Positions 24,316 to 33,280 of a DNA stretch of 64,000 nucleotides are shown one piece after another. Both the position numbers and the translations under genes were made by a program. Source of the stretch: Hanstruepera flava (GTDB taxonomy: Bacteria; Bacteroidota; Bacteroidia; Flavobacteriales; Flavobacteriaceae). Location of the stretch: NCBI RefSeq assembly GCF_023634025.1, contig NZ_JALJCW010000003.1:372001-436000 (forward strand), given 5' to 3'. Within the stretch, counting starts at the first letter, position 1; every line of letters starts with the position of its first letter. The notes under the pieces were generated by a model. That model worked only from the letters and a program-made list of their open reading frames with translations, did no database searches and was not told where the DNA came from.

Positions 24316-27075
24316 TTATTCTATTAAAATCTTTTTAATAGTTTGCTTATCACCATCTGTTACTTTAACCAAATACATACCAGATTGAGCATTTTCTAAA
24401 TTAATAACTTGATTAAATGCACCTGTATTTTGAAATGAATTGTTAAGCACAGAACGTCCTTGAATATCATAAACCGATAGATTAATCTCTGGATTAGAAG
24501 AATTAAGACTAATTGTAAACTGTCCATTATTTGGGTTAGGATACAATGCAAATCCATCTACAGCAAATTCATCTACAGATAGACCTGCTTCACCACAAAT
24601 ATAAATTGACCAATCATTTAAAGTGCCTAAATCTGCACTCCAAAAATCACGTATAGAAATAGTCCAATCTCCGGCACTATTTAAACCAGAAAAGGCAGAA
24701 AGTGGATTGGCTGGGTTATAAGTTCCTACTGTAGGCTCTGCACATGCAATAGCATCTGCACCATCTTCAAATGTTACATCTATATTATTTTCATTGGCAC
24801 AATTTCTATCCCAAACAACTACTGCTGTGGTACCATCTGGATGGGTAATTGTAATCTCTAAATCATTAATATATGTATGTGCTATGTCTGTATTTACCGT
24901 AACAAAATCAATAACAGTATCATCACCCATTGGAACAGTTATGGTGTGTGTTAGTGGTGAACCTGGAGAATTAGACCCTACACCATCGGGAATAGAAAGT
25001 CCTAAATTAGGAGCAGAATCATATGATATACAAGAAGGGCAGGCATCGCCAGATACAACTGTAATATAATCTGTAAGAGTTAAAGAACTTGTGCCATGAG
25101 AATTAGTTGCCTCTAAAGTTACATCGTAAACCCCTTCAGTAGCATAGGTTACAACAGGGTTTTGGTCTGTTGATGTTCCAGGCGTACCGCCTTCAAAGGT
25201 CCATAACCAAGACGTCCCAGCAGGAGCAGACTCATCAGTAAAGCTCACTGTGTTCCCAGAATCTAAACAAAGTATCTCCATATCGGCACTAAAAGCTATA
25301 ATTGGTGGGCCATCTAAAGGTGGTAATGTATATCCACAAGCCGTCAATCCTGAATGGATTGCTTGAATTTCAACATCTGTATAACTTAAATTTAAAGCGG
25401 CCTGATAAACCGCGTTTGCAGCATCGTTTTGATTCGTAGAGCCATTGGTCATTCCTAATCCTTCGTAAAAGATCTTGTCCATTCTTTCTTGACCTATTTC
25501 GTCCCAAACCGTCATTAAACAACTAGCCCAAATTTGACCGTCGGTATGAATTTGACCTACTAGTCCGCCAGGATATACCGCTCCATACCCTGTTGTCCTT
25601 CCTGGCCAACATGTGTTATGTCCATCCCAATTAAACACATAGTTCCAAGCTGGGTCAGCAGAAGTCCAATATCCATTAGCAATATTTACACCTCTATTGT
25701 AAGATTGTGCAACATAATCACCACAACCTTCACTTAAGCCATCTACTTGTGATAGGCCTCCAGAAGTTACCCAGTCATGTAATCCATGACCTAATTCATG
25801 ATGTATAACATCAGAATCTTCAGCATCGTCAACGCAACCTTCTCCAAATGCTAATCGCCCTGCTCCTCCAGTATAATACGAATTATCTGCACCTCCTGCT
25901 CCATGCGGATCATATTGTACGCCTCCATTATATTGATACGGCAATACATTACAACCTAAATCATCATTAATGTATCCCATTAAATAATCTATATGATAAT
26001 ATACATTAACAGGTTCAAAACCTTGATCTTGTCTATTAAATTCAAACACAGATGAACTTTGAGTAAATAAGCCTGTGCTCGGCGAATCAAAATCTATAAT
26101 TTCTGCACGAGGCCCAACTAAAGAATATGTACTTCCGTTTTGAGTAATATCTCTTAAAGTTACATTAAATCGAGCAGCATCTAAGGCTGCATTAGTTGCA
26201 TCGTTGCCATCTACATATTGCCCACCATAAGCAACCGCATTTGATGTTAATGGGTCTGGGTCAAATACAAAACCAGAACCATCTACTCTTCTGTAATATT
26301 CTCGCGGCATTGGGTAAATCACTTCAACATTATCCGAATCGTTGTTATCATAATCATGATAATAATGATTCATATCAACTACTTTAAAAATTTCACCATT
26401 TAAAGCATCTACAAAAACATGCCACTCTCCTAACGGTTCGGTAGCAGATATAACAACTTCATGAGCCAGTTTTTTTATTTTAGTGTTTTTATAAACCAAT
26501 AAGTTTGTATTGGAATAGCTAATATCACTTTGAACATTTAAGTAATTTATAGCAGCTGAATAGGCATCATTAGCTGATATTCTGGGCTGAACATTAGCCA
26601 TATCAATATTACTTTCATAACTATTCATTACATAAACCACCTTGTTTTCTGGCGAAATAGTTATGGTAACCTCATTCCTGTTTACTGGATAATTACCCGA
26701 ATATTGACGGTATCTTACAACATGGCCTGCATCTGTAGAACGCGTAGCATGATATCTTAAATTCGCAATTTCATGAGTAGGAATTCCTAATTTTTTAGCT
26801 TCGTTTTCTATATAAAACATAGCCATAGATTCTGGCGTACCTTGTGGAACGCTAAAATCCAATCCATAAAGCGCAATTGGTTTGCCAGTATTGACATTAA
26901 ATCGACCGTTTGCTCTAATTTCTGTTTCAATTTTTTCATCAGCTTCTAATGAAATTTCAAAAGTTCTTTCTGGCATAGCTTTTTGAGCCACCACCATTTG
27001 TACAAAAAATAACATGGTTAAAGCCGCTAGGCAAAAACCATAATAATTGCACCTGTCTTTAGTAGTTTTTTGCAT
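24316..27075 (-). CDS. Secreted M36-like (fungalysin) metallopeptidase with PKD, P-domain and T9SS sorting domain
   Basis: The 919-aa precursor has a signal peptide (about 1-30), an FTP/propeptide region (to about 240), and a gluzincin catalytic domain with zinc motif HELGH (IHHELGHGLHDW) and a downstream Glu in SEGCGDYVAQ. It then has a PKD domain (TSWLWTFEGGTPGTSTDQNP), a proprotein-convertase P-like domain (SIPDGVGS..., NDWSIYICG) and a C-terminal type A sorting domain (FALYPNPNNGQFTI ... KKILIE) that directs export by T9SS. It should be a secreted protein-degrading enzyme. It diverges from a second T9SS protease across a 195-bp gap. Confidence 0.9.
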   Translation of the reverse strand: MQKTTKDRCNYYGFCLAALTMLFFVQMVVAQKAMPERTFEISLEADEKIETEIRANGRFNVNTGKPIALYGLDFSVPQGTPESMAMFYIENEAKKLGIPTHEIANLRYHATRSTDAGHVVRYRQYSGNYPVNRNEVTITISPENKVVYVMNSYESNIDMANVQPRISANDAYSAAINYLNVQSDISYSNTNLLVYKNTKIKKLAHEVVISATEPLGEWHVFVDALNGEIFKVVDMNHYYHDYDNNDSDNVEVIYPMPREYYRRVDGSGFVFDPDPLTSNAVAYGGQYVDGNDATNAALDAARFNVTLRDITQNGSTYSLVGPRAEIIDFDSPSTGLFTQSSSVFEFNRQDQGFEPVNVYYHIDYLMGYINDDLGCNVLPYQYNGGVQYDPHGAGGADNSYYTGGAGRLAFGEGCVDDAEDSDVIHHELGHGLHDWVTSGGLSQVDGLSEGCGDYVAQSYNRGVNIANGYWTSADPAWNYVFNWDGHNTCWPGRTTGYGAVYPGGLVGQIHTDGQIWASCLMTVWDEIGQERMDKIFYEGLGMTNGSTNQNDAANAVYQAALNLSYTDVEIQAIHSGLTACGYTLPPLDGPPIIAFSADMEILCLDSGNTVSFTDESAPAGTSWLWTFEGGTPGTSTDQNPVVTYATEGVYDVTLEATNSHGTSSLTLTDYITVVSGDACPSCISYDSAPNLGLSIPDGVGSNSPGSPLTHTITVPMGDDTVIDFVTVNTDIAHTYINDLEITITHPDGTTAVVVWDRNCANENNIDVTFEDGADAIACAEPTVGTYNPANPLSAFSGLNSAGDWTISIRDFWSADLGTLNDWSIYICGEAGLSVDEFAVDGFALYPNPNNGQFTISLNSSNPEINLSVYDIQGRSVLNNSFQNTGAFNQVINLENAQSGMYLVKVTDGDKQTIKKILIE

Positions 27076-27182
27076 TGTAAGTAGTTTTTATTTAGTTAAT
27101 TAAGGGATTGAATTTACTAAATAATAAATGATGTATTAACTATTGATTCTCTTTTTTTTAAAAAACCCACGTTTTTAAGTTA

Positions 27183-27207
27183 AAAAAATAGGAATAACCT
27201 ATTTTTT
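27183..27207. promoter_or_regulatory. 10-bp inverted repeat between two divergent protease genes
   Basis: AAAAAATAGG (27183-27192), loop AATAA, CCTATTTTTT (27198-27207). It sits mid-gap and may be a shared operator or a hairpin; it would be an AT-rich terminator on either strand, but no transcript is known to end here. Confidence 0.4.
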
Positions 27208-27270
27208 AAAGCTAGTTTTTGTATTTTTAGAGCTTAAAACTCTCTTTATTTTGAACACAAATACATTATT

Positions 27271-29193
27271 ATGAAAAAAATTACTCTGTCCAAAATACTT
27301 TTTATACTACTATGTATGCCAGGTTTTTTGATGGCTCAAGAAAAGAATTCACGTGCAAACACTAAATGTCTTACCGACATTTATAATGCCGAACTAATTG
27401 CCACTAACCCAGATATGATGGGTAGTGAAACATTCAAACAACAATTACAATCTAAAATTCAAGAAATGCAAAACACTCCTCAACGTAGGGTTGTTATTTC
27501 TATTCCTCTTGTTGTTCACGTATTACACAATGGTGAGCCTGTAGGTACTGGTCCAAACATATCTGATGCCCAAGTACTTTCTCAAGTTACTGTTATGAAT
27601 GAGGACTTTAGAATGATGATGGGCACTCCTGGTGAAAGTACTGAAGGTGGTGTAGATGTTGAAGTTGAATTTGTAATGGCTCAACGTACTCCAGATGGTT
27701 GCCCTACAAATGGTATTAACCGTGTAAACATCTGTCAGGATGGTACTAACCAATCTGATGTTCAATTCTGGAAAACACAAACATCTTGGGACCCAAGTAA
27801 GTATATGAATATGTGGTCTTCTAAATATGTTGGTGATTTAGCCGGCATACTTGGATTTGCACAATTCCCTGGTGGTCCAGGCAATACTGATGGTGTTAGT
27901 GCTGGTCATACTTTTTTCGGAAGTTCAGATTATGACGACGGGTCTTTTGAGTTAAGTCCGCCATATGACAAAGGTAGAACCATGACGCACGAAGTGGGTC
28001 ACTATTTAGGCTTATACCATACTTTCCAAGGTGGATGTACAGCTCCTGGTGATGAAGTAGATGATACACCTGCTGTTCAATCACCAAACTTTGGATGCCC
28101 TCCTAACAATATTTCTTGTGGCTCTAGAGACATGGTTGAAAACTATATGGATTATACTGATGATACCTGTATGAACACTTTTACTCAAGGGCAAAAAGAT
28201 AGAGTTCAAGCTGTTTTAGCTACTTTTGCAAACCGCTCTACGTTAGCAGCATCTGATGGTGCAGACCCATTACCTGGTGTTTCTGATGATGGTGCTATTC
28301 AAGTTGCCGCTGTCAACCCATCGACTTGTGGGCCAGAATTTACACCTTCGGTTACTATTACAAATTATGGTACTTCAACAATGACATCAGCAACTATTTC
28401 TTATGATGTAGATGGTGGTTCTTCAACAGATTATAACTGGTCAGGTTCATTAGCTGCAGGTGCTTCTGTTGATGTTGACTTACCTACAATTGCTTCTACA
28501 GCTGGAGACCACACATTAAATGTTAGTATATCTAACCCAGGGAATGCACGTACATGTAATGATGACGCAAGTGCTTGTGTTACATTAAACCCTTCACCTA
28601 GCATGGTTTCCACTACTCAAGTTCATTTAGAATTAACTACAGATAATTACTGTGAAGAAACATCATGGGAATTCCGTGATGTAGATGGTAATGTGTTATA
28701 CAATGGTGGTCCTTATGCTCAAAATGCTGAAGACAACACAACATTTAACTATGATTTTGATGTAGACCCAGGTGAGTGCTACTCATTTGTAATATTTGAT
28801 GCTTATGGCGATGGTATTTGCTGTGGATTTGGAAATGGATCTTACGAACTAACAACTGATGATGATACCGTTATTTTTAGTGGTGGCGAATTTGGATCTG
28901 ATGAAACAACTAATATGGCTGTACAGTCTTTAAGTGTTGATGAGTATACTTTAAATAGTATTCGTATTTACCCTAACCCAACAACTTCTGAACTAAATAT
29001 TAAGTTGAGTAACACAAATGATTTGCCTAATGGTTATAAAATTTATAACATGTTGGGGCAATTAGTTACTGAAAAAACAATTGATAGCAATTTAGATCTT
29101 ACTATTAATACTTCTGCTATGAGCAATGGTATGTATTTTATTAAAATTGCAAAAGGTAATAGCGCTTTAACCCTTCCTTTTATTAAGGAGTAA
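27271..29193 (+). CDS. Secreted M43 (pappalysin/cytophagalysin-like) metalloprotease with T9SS sorting domain
   Basis: The 640-aa precursor has a signal peptide (to about residue 22, MAQEK), a propeptide with conserved PLVVHVLHNGEP, and a metzincin motif HEVGHYLGLYH (about residues 240-250) with the family Met-turn region NYMDYTDD. Further C-terminal are a CARDB-like Ig domain (about 345-445), a beta-jelly-roll (CYSFVIFDAYGDGICC) and a type A sorting domain (IRIYPNPTTSELNI ... GNSALTLPFIKE). M43 enzymes cleave extracellular proteins. With the divergent M36-like gene it forms a secreted protease pair. Confidence 0.9.
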   Translation: MKKITLSKILFILLCMPGFLMAQEKNSRANTKCLTDIYNAELIATNPDMMGSETFKQQLQSKIQEMQNTPQRRVVISIPLVVHVLHNGEPVGTGPNISDAQVLSQVTVMNEDFRMMMGTPGESTEGGVDVEVEFVMAQRTPDGCPTNGINRVNICQDGTNQSDVQFWKTQTSWDPSKYMNMWSSKYVGDLAGILGFAQFPGGPGNTDGVSAGHTFFGSSDYDDGSFELSPPYDKGRTMTHEVGHYLGLYHTFQGGCTAPGDEVDDTPAVQSPNFGCPPNNISCGSRDMVENYMDYTDDTCMNTFTQGQKDRVQAVLATFANRSTLAASDGADPLPGVSDDGAIQVAAVNPSTCGPEFTPSVTITNYGTSTMTSATISYDVDGGSSTDYNWSGSLAAGASVDVDLPTIASTAGDHTLNVSISNPGNARTCNDDASACVTLNPSPSMVSTTQVHLELTTDNYCEETSWEFRDVDGNVLYNGGPYAQNAEDNTTFNYDFDVDPGECYSFVIFDAYGDGICCGFGNGSYELTTDDDTVIFSGGEFGSDETTNMAVQSLSVDEYTLNSIRIYPNPTTSELNIKLSNTNDLPNGYKIYNMLGQLVTEKTIDSNLDLTINTSAMSNGMYFIKIAKGNSALTLPFIKE

Positions 29194-29214
29194 TTAGACG
29201 CTTTAATAACTTCA

Positions 29215-29249
29215 AAAGAGGATTGACTGTTATGTCAATCCTCTTTTTT
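29215..29249 (+). terminator. Terminator after the M43 protease
   Basis: AAAGAGGATTGAC (29215-29227) and GTCAATCCTCTTT (29234-29246), a perfect 13-bp stem, then a T-run that runs into the ribF -7 element. Confidence 0.88.
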
Positions 29250-29256
29250 ATTTTTG
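29249..29256 (+). promoter_or_regulatory. -7 element of ribF
   Basis: TATTTTTG, perfect TAnnTTTG, sharing its first bases with the T-run of the preceding terminator. It supports the TTG start at 29276, 19 bp downstream. Confidence 0.55.
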
Positions 29257-29275
29257 TAAAAACACGTTTCTCAAC

Positions 29276-30226
29276 TTGAAAATTATACAATCGTCTAAAA
29301 GCGAGACCTTACAAAATTCTGTAGTTACCATTGGCACCTTTGATGGTGTTCATATTGGTCATCAGAAAATAATAAAACGCCTTATTGATACAGCAAAAAA
29401 AGAAGGTTTAACGTCAGTTGTACTAACCTTTTTTCCACATCCTAGAATGGTTTTGCAAAATGATGCTGATATTAAACTTATAAACACCATAAAAGAACGC
29501 CAAGACATTCTGGATGCATTGGGCCTTGATTATCTTTTTTTAAAACAATTTACCAAAGATTTTTCCAGATGGTCTGCAGAAGATTTTGTTCAAAAACTTT
29601 TGGTAAATCAGCTAAACGCCAAAAAAGTAATTATTGGTTATGACCATCATTTCGGTAGAAATCGATCTGCAAATATTGACGATTTAAAAGCGTTTGGTGA
29701 ACAGTACAATTTTGAAGTTGAAGAAATTAGTGCACAAGATGTTAATGATGTTTCCGTCAGTTCTACCAAAATACGTAAGGCTCTATTAGAAGGTGATATA
29801 GCAACCGCCAATAGTTATTTAGGTTATAATTTTATGCTAAATGGTATAGTTGTAAAAGGGAAAGGATTAGGGAAAAATATTGGCTATCCTACTGCTAATT
29901 TATATATTGAAGAAACTTATAAACTAATACCGAAACAGGGTGTTTATATTGTTCAATCAACAATAAGTAACAAACGTGTTTATGGTATGATGAACATTGG
30001 TCAAAATCCCACAGTGAATGCTAGCCAAAATCAAAATATTGAAATTCATTTCTTTGATTTTAATCGCTCTATTTATAATTTAGAATTAAAAATTGAGCTA
30101 CTTGTTAGAATACGTGATGAAAAAAAATTCGATTCAATCGAAACTCTATCGCAACAATTGGAACAAGATAAAATAACATCATTAGCTTATATAAAAAATC
30201 TAGATGGCAACAAATTTTCTTTTTAA
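29276..30226 (+). CDS. ribF: Bifunctional riboflavin kinase / FAD synthetase (TTG start)
   Basis: The 316-aa enzyme phosphorylates riboflavin to FMN and adenylates FMN to FAD. The N-terminal adenylyltransferase has TIGTFDGVHIGHQKI (about 17-31) and SSTKIR (about 162-167); the C-terminal kinase has GKGLGKNIGYPTANL (about 196-210) and YGMMNIGQNPT (about 237-247). The start is TTG because no in-frame ATG precedes the nucleotide-binding loop and the promoter lies 19 bp upstream. It overlaps the next gene by 23 bp. Confidence 0.95.
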   Translation: MKIIQSSKSETLQNSVVTIGTFDGVHIGHQKIIKRLIDTAKKEGLTSVVLTFFPHPRMVLQNDADIKLINTIKERQDILDALGLDYLFLKQFTKDFSRWSAEDFVQKLLVNQLNAKKVIIGYDHHFGRNRSANIDDLKAFGEQYNFEVEEISAQDVNDVSVSSTKIRKALLEGDIATANSYLGYNFMLNGIVVKGKGLGKNIGYPTANLYIEETYKLIPKQGVYIVQSTISNKRVYGMMNIGQNPTVNASQNQNIEIHFFDFNRSIYNLELKIELLVRIRDEKKFDSIETLSQQLEQDKITSLAYIKNLDGNKFSF

Positions 30227-31520
30227 ACAAATTGATAACAGCCCCTTAATAGTGTTCCGCATCATTTTCGGATTGCTTTGTTTTTTAGAATCGGTTGGAG
30301 CCATTTTTACAGGTTGGGTAAGAAAAACACTCGTAGATCCTGATTTTACATTCTCTTTTATTGGTTTTGAATGGATACAACCACTACCAGGATATGGTAT
30401 GTATGTGTATTATATTATTATGGGTGTTTTTGGTTTGTTTATCATGCTTGGCTACAAATATCGGTTTGGTGCCATTATGTTCACCACCATGTGGTTGGGC
30501 ACATACCTCATGCAAAAATCATCGTATAATAATCACTATTATCTGCTAATTTTATTAAGCACAATAATGGCCATATTACCGGCTAATCGTTATGCCTCTC
30601 TAGATGTAAAAAAGAATCCCTCGCTTAAACGTATTTCAATGCCAAATTGGTGTAAATGGATTCTTATTTTACAAATGTTTATTGTTTATACCTACGGATC
30701 AATAGCCAAAATATATCCCGATTGGTTAGATGCCAGTGTGCTTGGTATCTTGATGAAAAGCAAACAACATTATGTTTTAATTGGAGACTTTTTGCAACAA
30801 AACTGGCTACACTATTTTTTAGCTTATGGTGGTATTTTATTTGATGGCCTCATTATTCCACTCCTATTGTTTAAACCAACAAGAAAGTTGGCTTTTTTTG
30901 CATCAATATTTTTTCATTTATTTAATTCCATTGTATTTCAAGTTGGTATTTTTCCATATCTATCTTTAGCATTTACTTTATTTTTCTTTGAGGCTAAAAC
31001 AATTCAAAGGATATTCTTAAAAAGCAAACCTTATTATGAAGGCAATGACATAGAAATTCCATCATATAAAAAACCTATGTTATTGGTGTTTTCAGTTTAT
31101 TTTATAATTCAAATTCTTTTACCAATACGTCATCATTTTATTGAAGGCAATGTATTTTGGACAGAAGAAGGGCATCGTATGTCCTGGCGTATGATGTTAC
31201 GTTCTAAATACGGATTTGCCATTTATCAAGTTGTTGATAAAGACACCAACGAAAAGACAACCATTAATTTAAACGATTATCTAACCAAAAAACAACAGCG
31301 CCATGTAGCTACAAAGCCAGATTTTATCTGGCAATTTGCACAACGCCTAAAACAAGATTACGCTAAAAAAGGTAAGGACATTTCAGTTTTTGTTGATTGC
31401 AGAACAAGTTTAAATGGTAAACCGCATAAAACCCTAATAAATCCTGAAACAGACCTTGCTGCAATAGAATGGTCTGCTTTTAAGCATAGCCCTTGGATTT
31501 TACCTTTAAAACAAGAATAA
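30204..31520 (+). CDS. HTTM-domain membrane protein (vitamin K-dependent gamma-carboxylase-like)
   Basis: The 438-aa integral membrane protein has an HTTM domain (about 5-290) with multiple helices (LIVFRIIFGLLCFLESVGAIFTG, YYIIMGVFGLFIMLG) and conserved residues NNHYYLL and KIYPDWL, followed by a soluble C-terminal half with SWRMMLRSKYG, all typical of bacterial homologues of gamma-glutamyl carboxylase. Bacterial function is mostly unknown; carboxylation of Glu should not be assumed. Its start overlaps the end of ribF by 23 bp, so translation is probably coupled. Confidence 0.85.
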   Translation: MATNFLFKQIDNSPLIVFRIIFGLLCFLESVGAIFTGWVRKTLVDPDFTFSFIGFEWIQPLPGYGMYVYYIIMGVFGLFIMLGYKYRFGAIMFTTMWLGTYLMQKSSYNNHYYLLILLSTIMAILPANRYASLDVKKNPSLKRISMPNWCKWILILQMFIVYTYGSIAKIYPDWLDASVLGILMKSKQHYVLIGDFLQQNWLHYFLAYGGILFDGLIIPLLLFKPTRKLAFFASIFFHLFNSIVFQVGIFPYLSLAFTLFFFEAKTIQRIFLKSKPYYEGNDIEIPSYKKPMLLVFSVYFIIQILLPIRHHFIEGNVFWTEEGHRMSWRMMLRSKYGFAIYQVVDKDTNEKTTINLNDYLTKKQQRHVATKPDFIWQFAQRLKQDYAKKGKDISVFVDCRTSLNGKPHKTLINPETDLAAIEWSAFKHSPWILPLKQE

Positions 31521-31537
31521 ATCTGTTTGTAATTCCT

Positions 31538-31545
31538 TAAATTTG
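31538..31545 (+). promoter_or_regulatory. -7 element of serS
   Basis: TAAATTTG, a perfect TAnnTTTG, 20 bp before the start at 31566. Confidence 0.5.
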
Positions 31546-31565
31546 TGCCTTAAATTTTAAAGCAC

Positions 31566-32837
31566 ATGTTACAAGTACCTTTTATTAGAGAAAATAAAAC
31601 GTTAGTTATCGCGCGTTTAGCAAAACGAAATATTGAAGCTACTCAAATAATTGAGGAGGTTTTAGCATTAGATGAAGAGCGAAGAGGTATTCAAACTCAA
31701 TTAGATTCTATTTTAGCCGAATCTAATTCTATTTCAAAAGAAATAGGCATGTTGTTTAAAACTGGAGAGGTTGAAAAAGCAAATGCTTTAAAAGAAAAAA
31801 CTACCAATTTAAAAAACAGCTCTAAAGAATTAAGTGATAAACTTAATGATACGGCCAATACATTAAATCAGTTGTTATACACAATACCAAATGTTCCCAA
31901 TGAATTAGTTCCTAATGGAAATTCTGAAGATGATAATGAAACGGTTTTTCAAGAAGGGACTATCCCGCAATTACATAATGACGCACTTCCTCATTGGGAA
32001 TTGGCTAAAAAGTACGACATTATAGATTTTGAATTAGGCAACAAAATTACGGGAGCTGGATTTCCAGTTTACAAGGGCAAAGGTGCCAGATTACAGCGGG
32101 CTTTAATTGCTTATTTTCTAGATAAGAATACAGCAGCTGGTTACACAGAATATCAATTACCACATTTGGTAAATGAAGCTTCTGGTTTTGGAACAGGTCA
32201 GTTACCAGATAAGGAAGGGCAAATGTATCACGTTTCTGAAGACAATCTATATCTTATCCCGACTGCTGAAGTTCCTGGAACCAACATATTTAGAGATGTT
32301 ATTTTAAACGAAAACGAGTTGCCAATTGGCATTACAGGTTACACACCATGTTTCCGTCGTGAAGCAGGTAGTTATGGCGCACATGTTCGTGGCTTAAATC
32401 GCTTACACCAATTTGATAAAGTTGAGATTTTACGTGTTGAGCATCCCGAAAAATCTTATGAGGCTCTAGACAATATGGTGGAACATGTTAAAACCATTCT
32501 ACAAGAATTACAATTACCTTATAGAATTCTTAGATTGTGTGGAGGCGATTTAGGATTTACATCGGCTTTAACTTACGATTTTGAGGTGTTCTCTACTGCT
32601 CAAGACCGTTGGCTAGAGATCTCTTCTGTTTCAAATTTTGAAACCTATCAGGCTAACCGATTAAAATTACGCTTTAAAAATTCTGAAGGAAAAAAAGAAT
32701 TGGCACACACTTTAAATGGTAGTTCTTTGGCGTTACCAAGAGTATTGGCAGGTATTATTGAAAATTACCAAACTCCTGATGGTATTAAAATTCCAGAAGT
32801 TTTAATCCCTTACACAGGCTTTTCAATAATCAATTAG
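31566..32837 (+). CDS. serS: Seryl-tRNA synthetase
   Basis: The 423-aa class II synthetase charges tRNA-Ser. The N-terminal two-helix coiled-coil arm (about 28-100, Glu/Lys-rich) binds the long variable arm of the tRNA. Class II motif 2 is visible as FRREAGSYGAHVRGLNRLHQF and motif 3 as NGSSLALPRVLAGIIENYQ, with the serine-binding TAEVP loop. Length and start fit the family. Confidence 0.97.
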   Translation: MLQVPFIRENKTLVIARLAKRNIEATQIIEEVLALDEERRGIQTQLDSILAESNSISKEIGMLFKTGEVEKANALKEKTTNLKNSSKELSDKLNDTANTLNQLLYTIPNVPNELVPNGNSEDDNETVFQEGTIPQLHNDALPHWELAKKYDIIDFELGNKITGAGFPVYKGKGARLQRALIAYFLDKNTAAGYTEYQLPHLVNEASGFGTGQLPDKEGQMYHVSEDNLYLIPTAEVPGTNIFRDVILNENELPIGITGYTPCFRREAGSYGAHVRGLNRLHQFDKVEILRVEHPEKSYEALDNMVEHVKTILQELQLPYRILRLCGGDLGFTSALTYDFEVFSTAQDRWLEISSVSNFETYQANRLKLRFKNSEGKKELAHTLNGSSLALPRVLAGIIENYQTPDGIKIPEVLIPYTGFSIIN

Positions 32838-32993
32838 CTGTTAGGTTTTTTCTTACTTTTCGATTCAATTTTATTTGCTTTTATCGATTAAATACAAATA
32901 ACGCATGCCGTTTAACGAAAAAACAGTGATTTTTTTTGTTTTTTTAAAAAATAGTTTGAAGTTAGTAGTCCCAAAAACCAAAACCTACTAACC

Positions 32994-33125
32994 ATGAAAA
33001 ATTTATTACGAGTTTTTCTTTTAATAGCATTGGCTTTTTTAGCCAACAAAGTACTACTAACAGACTTTGAATTCACACCAGAACAAACAACAAAACATAC
33101 TGCTGCTTTAACTTCGGCAGAATAA
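32994..33125 (+). CDS. Small single-helix membrane or secreted peptide, 43 aa
   Basis: The ORF reads MKNLLRVFLLIALAFLANK followed by an acidic/Thr-rich tail (LTDFEFTPEQTTKHTAALTSAE). The first half is a membrane segment or uncleaved signal. It stands alone between serS and a TPR gene, followed 75 bp later by a strong terminator (33200-33231), which supports a real transcript. An 8-bp inverted repeat (GTTAGTAG 32961-32968, CTACTAAC 32985-32992) ends one base before the ATG and could hide the start. The family was not recognised; coding status is likely but unproven. Confidence 0.5.
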   Translation: MKNLLRVFLLIALAFLANKVLLTDFEFTPEQTTKHTAALTSAE

Positions 33126-33199
33126 ACTTAAATGCCCCAATCGAGTAATTGAATCATGTTAAAGTAACAATGGTTAATAGCACTATTATTTTGGTTGGT

Positions 33200-33231
33200 A
33201 AATGCCTGATGTTAAATCAGGCATTTTTTTT
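33200..33231 (+). terminator. Terminator after the 43-aa ORF
   Basis: AATGCCTGAT (33201-33210) pairs with ATCAGGCATT (33215-33224) around GTTA, followed by a T-run. Confidence 0.85.
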
Positions 33232-33258
33232 ATAAAAACATTCACAAATACTACAAGT

Positions 33259-33266
33259 TACATTTG
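33259..33266 (+). promoter_or_regulatory. -7 element of the TPR gene
   Basis: TACATTTG, a perfect TAnnTTTG, 14 bp before the ATG at 33281. Confidence 0.5.
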
Positions 33267-33280
33267 CTATATTTACACAA

